Of a DNA stretch of 16,021 nucleotides, positions 14,435 through 16,021 are shown in pieces. The first letter of the stretch is position 1; each line of letters begins with the position of its first letter. Source of the stretch: a bacterium (GTDB taxonomy: Bacteria; Patescibacteriota; Minisyncoccia; UBA6257; GWB1-50-10); the NCBI GenBank assembly GCA_021813265.1, contig JAKALF010000015.1, positions 1 to 16,021 of the forward strand, read 5' to 3'. Under the pieces are notes generated by a model, which searched no databases, was not told the DNA's origin, and worked only from the letters and a program-made list of their open reading frames with translations. The position numbers were made by a program, and so were the translations under genes.

Positions 14435-14654
14435 CTAAGTAAAAAAGTAAGGTTTTAATTCTTCTTCTCGAATATATCGTAATAAGTGTCGGTAAATTCC
14501 ACGCGTGGTTCCATAAGCAAGTTCTTTGTGAAGAGGAATGACGAGAAATCTTCCTCATCTTTATATGACTTCCCCTTTGAGAGATTTTCATAAAACCAAA
14601 ATGTGAAAGAATAGTTACAACATCTTTGCCCGAAAGGGTCTTAAGGCTTGGCAT
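14435..14654 (-). pseudogene. hicA: hicA toxin gene with a one-base frameshift
   Basis: The first half reads MPSLKTLSGKDVVTILSHFG then FMKISQRGSHIKMR, a clear HicA N-terminus with the catalytic histidine at residue 30 (RGSH). In that frame the rest is unrelated to HicA. In the next frame the sequence continues RFLVIPLHKELAYGTTRGIY and RHLLRYIREEELKPYFFT, a normal HicA C-terminus, stopping at 14435, 3 nt before clpB. The shift needs one base skipped and must fall near 14549-14554, because the second frame has a TGA at 14557-14555. HicA toxins are small double-stranded-RNA-binding-fold RNases that cleave mRNA. As written, the toxin would be truncated and followed by a wrong 40-residue tail ending at 14424. 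Causes could be mutation, an assembly error, or programmed frameshifting. The start overlaps the hicB 3' end by 14 nt. Confidence 0.85.
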
Positions 14655-14871
14655 AATGGGGAGTCAATTCAAGATTCACCAAAGTTGAAGGACGGTCTGA
14701 AAAACCTAATTCTTCAAGATTCTCTCCTTCAAGATGAAGATACATAGCCTCTTCAATGTTTTGAATCGTTTCGTCAAGCGTTTCCCCTTGGGTAAAAACA
14801 GGGATATCAACTCCCTCGGCTACATAATAATCTTTGTCTTTGTAAACTGTAAATTGAATAATACTCCTCAT
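14641..14871 (-). CDS. hicB: HicB-family antitoxin, short form
   Basis: The 76-residue protein matches the HicB N-terminal fold, a partial RNase-H-like domain that covers the toxin. IIQFTVYKDKDYYVAEGVDI (4-23) is followed by FTQGETLDETIQNIEEAMYL (26-45) and the tail STLVNLELTPHYAKP. It ends without the C-terminal HTH or ribbon-helix-helix of long HicB proteins, so it may not repress its own promoter. It is the first gene of the pair, the reverse of E. coli hicAB but common for this short form. It starts 42 nt after the htrA stop from its own predicted promoter, which probably also drives clpB. The toxin gene that follows is frameshifted, so hicB may be a remnant kept for its promoter. Confidence 0.85.
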   Translation of the reverse strand: MRSIIQFTVYKDKDYYVAEGVDIPVFTQGETLDETIQNIEEAMYLHLEGENLEELGFSDRPSTLVNLELTPHYAKP

Positions 14872-14877
14872 AATTCA

Positions 14878-14905
14878 AGCATAACACAAAAAAATGAAAA
14901 AACAA
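14878..14905 (-). promoter_or_regulatory. Predicted promoter of hicBA-clpB, extended -10, leaderless geometry
   Basis: The minus strand carries TGTTATGCT, an extended -10 with TATGCT at 14883-14878 and the TG dinucleotide at 14886-14885. A partial -35 TTGTTT (14905-14900) lies 16 nt upstream. The -10 ends 6 nt before the hicB ATG at 14871, so the mRNA should begin at the start codon. Confidence 0.5.
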
Positions 14906-14913
14906 AGAATGTA

Positions 14914-16021
14914 TTAAAGATTCTTGGGTCTTTCCTCAAGGGTTGCCTTAAGAGTTAAAACATCTTTCCCTCGCTGAACCGTTAGCGTTATCGTATCCCC
15001 TATCGTGTATTTCTGAAGCACTAAAGCGAGAGGATTATCGCTCGTAATCTTTTCCCCGTTTACCTCGGTAATGATGTCTTCCGCTTTTACACCCCCTTTG
15101 TCCGCCGGAGAATCTTTCAAAACTCCCGGTCCATCGTTATTTCCCCTGACCAGGGCTCCTTCAAGAACCGAAAGATTCTGTTTTTTCGCGATATCAGAAT
15201 TAATCATGATGTAACGGACGCCGAGATATGGGCTCTTTATCGTCCCCGTATCCTTTACGGACTGGATGGCCCGTTTCGCGAAGTTAATAGGTATCGCGAA
15301 TCCGATATTCTGGGCTCCCGAAGCGATAGCGGTATTGATGCCGATAACTTCGCCCTTGAGATTCAAAAGAGGTCCTCCCGAATTTCCGGGATTAATGGCG
15401 GCGTCGGTCTGGATGACGCCTCGGATGTCTTCCGATCCGTACGAGGCTCCGCTTGCCGTGATATTGCGGGCGAGTCCGGAAATGACCCCAACTGATACGG
15501 TATTTTTGAATTCTCCCAAAGCGTTTCCAATCGCGATGGCGGTCTGCCCAAGTTTCACGCTATCGGAATTTCCCAAGGTAGCGGGCTTTAATCCTTGGGC
15601 GTCAATTTTGATAATCGCGAGATCCTGGACGGGATCGGTGGCGATAACTTTAGCGCCGTATTTTTTCCCGTCGTTCGTAAAAACCGTGTATTCCGCCTTT
15701 TTGTCGCTCGCGACGTGTTTGTTCGTTACGATAAGGCCGTCCTGAGAGACAATAAAGCCGCTTCCTCCCCCGACTTCCTGTTTTTTAGTTCCTTTCTCGC
15801 AGGGTTGAGAAAATTGAAAGTTCTGGTTAAAAAAGTCATTGAACCCGGGGGGGAGATTGGGAAAGGGATTGTAGGGACACTGTTCAATGATGGGAAGGTC
15901 TTTTGAAACCACGATCGAAACAACGCTCTTGTTCGCGTTTTCCACGGCGGATATGACCGCTTCCTCATAGTCAATAACGGGTTTGTAGAGGGGTATTGAA
16001 GAAGTCGCGTTCGGTGTGCTC
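14914..16021 (-). CDS. htrA: HtrA/DegP-family serine protease with PDZ domain, N-terminus beyond window
   Basis: The open frame runs from the stop at 14914 to the right edge (16020 is the last full codon), so the start and any signal or membrane anchor are missing. A GTG at 15945 is in frame but is not the start, because the family-like YKPVIDYEEAVISAVENANK reads through it. The trypsin-like triad is complete: His in TNKHVAS, Asp in DPVQDLAIIKI, Ser in NPGNSGGP (about residues 102, 133 and 214 of the visible part). A single PDZ domain follows (about LGVRYIMINSDIAK to the C-terminus, with GALVRG and KAEDIITEVNGEKI). Such proteases degrade misfolded proteins outside the cytoplasmic membrane. 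Before the protease domain a 27-residue loop starts and ends with cysteine (CPYNPFP ... FSQPC), possibly a disulfide. A weak hairpin and T-rich stretch after the stop may serve as terminator. Confidence 0.93.
   Translation of the reverse strand, partial: STPNATSSIPLYKPVIDYEEAVISAVENANKSVVSIVVSKDLPIIEQCPYNPFPNLPPGFNDFFNQNFQFSQPCEKGTKKQEVGGGSGFIVSQDGLIVTNKHVASDKKAEYTVFTNDGKKYGAKVIATDPVQDLAIIKIDAQGLKPATLGNSDSVKLGQTAIAIGNALGEFKNTVSVGVISGLARNITASGASYGSEDIRGVIQTDAAINPGNSGGPLLNLKGEVIGINTAIASGAQNIGFAIPINFAKRAIQSVKDTGTIKSPYLGVRYIMINSDIAKKQNLSVLEGALVRGNNDGPGVLKDSPADKGGVKAEDIITEVNGEKITSDNPLALVLQKYTIGDTITLTVQRGKDVLTLKATLEERPKNL

Noticed and set aside
1..16021. CRISPR array, insertion sequence, tRNA or integrase
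   Set aside because: No spaced direct repeats, transposase-like protein, terminal inverted repeats or tRNA cloverleaf was found in any part of the window.

Overview
The window looks like part of a Patescibacteria (Candidate Phyla Radiation) genome, probably from the Parcubacteria side. This is inferred from gene style: a giant secreted protein with a short coiled coil and one PG_binding_1 domain, Wzy-like polymerases fused to TPRs, tightly packed genes, and few Shine-Dalgarno sites. No rRNA or marker gene is present to prove it. Every credible gene lies on the minus strand, so transcription runs from high to low coordinates.

Region A (16021 to 11077) is a protein quality-control block. It holds an HtrA/DegP-type protease (N-terminus beyond the window), a hicB antitoxin, a hicA toxin broken by a one-base frameshift, a ClpB-type disaggregase carrying a ClpP-loop-like LGF tripeptide, and a polytopic membrane protein whose start lies inside clpB. 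A 59-codon ORF of doubtful status follows.

Region B (10862 to 9857) is an AT-rich two-gene cassette. A winged-helix/MNT nucleotidyltransferase is followed, with ATGA overlap, by a HEPN protein. An array of TACAAT/ATTGTA half-sites covers its promoter and start codon, as expected for an autoregulated toxin-antitoxin operon.

Region C (9792 to 5909) is a long non-coding leader followed by a 1149-residue secreted surface protein and a strong terminator. The leader is the most unusual element here. A predicted four-way-junction RNA overlaps an intrinsic terminator hairpin in a mutually exclusive way, which is the architecture of a transcription attenuator or riboswitch. It matches no class I recognise.

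Region D (5744 to 1) is a surface-polysaccharide operon: an O-antigen polymerase/ligase-like protein with a TPR tail, a second copy split into a membrane protein and a separate TPR protein, a DUF268-like methyltransferase, and a GT2 glycosyltransferase running off the left edge. The last two genes are much more AT-rich than the rest, suggesting acquisition or cassette exchange.

Three operon-head genes (5744, 10828, 14871) share the same geometry: a -10-like hexamer ends exactly 6 nt before the ATG, which predicts leaderless mRNAs. The one clear Shine-Dalgarno site (11845-11849) serves an internal operon gene.
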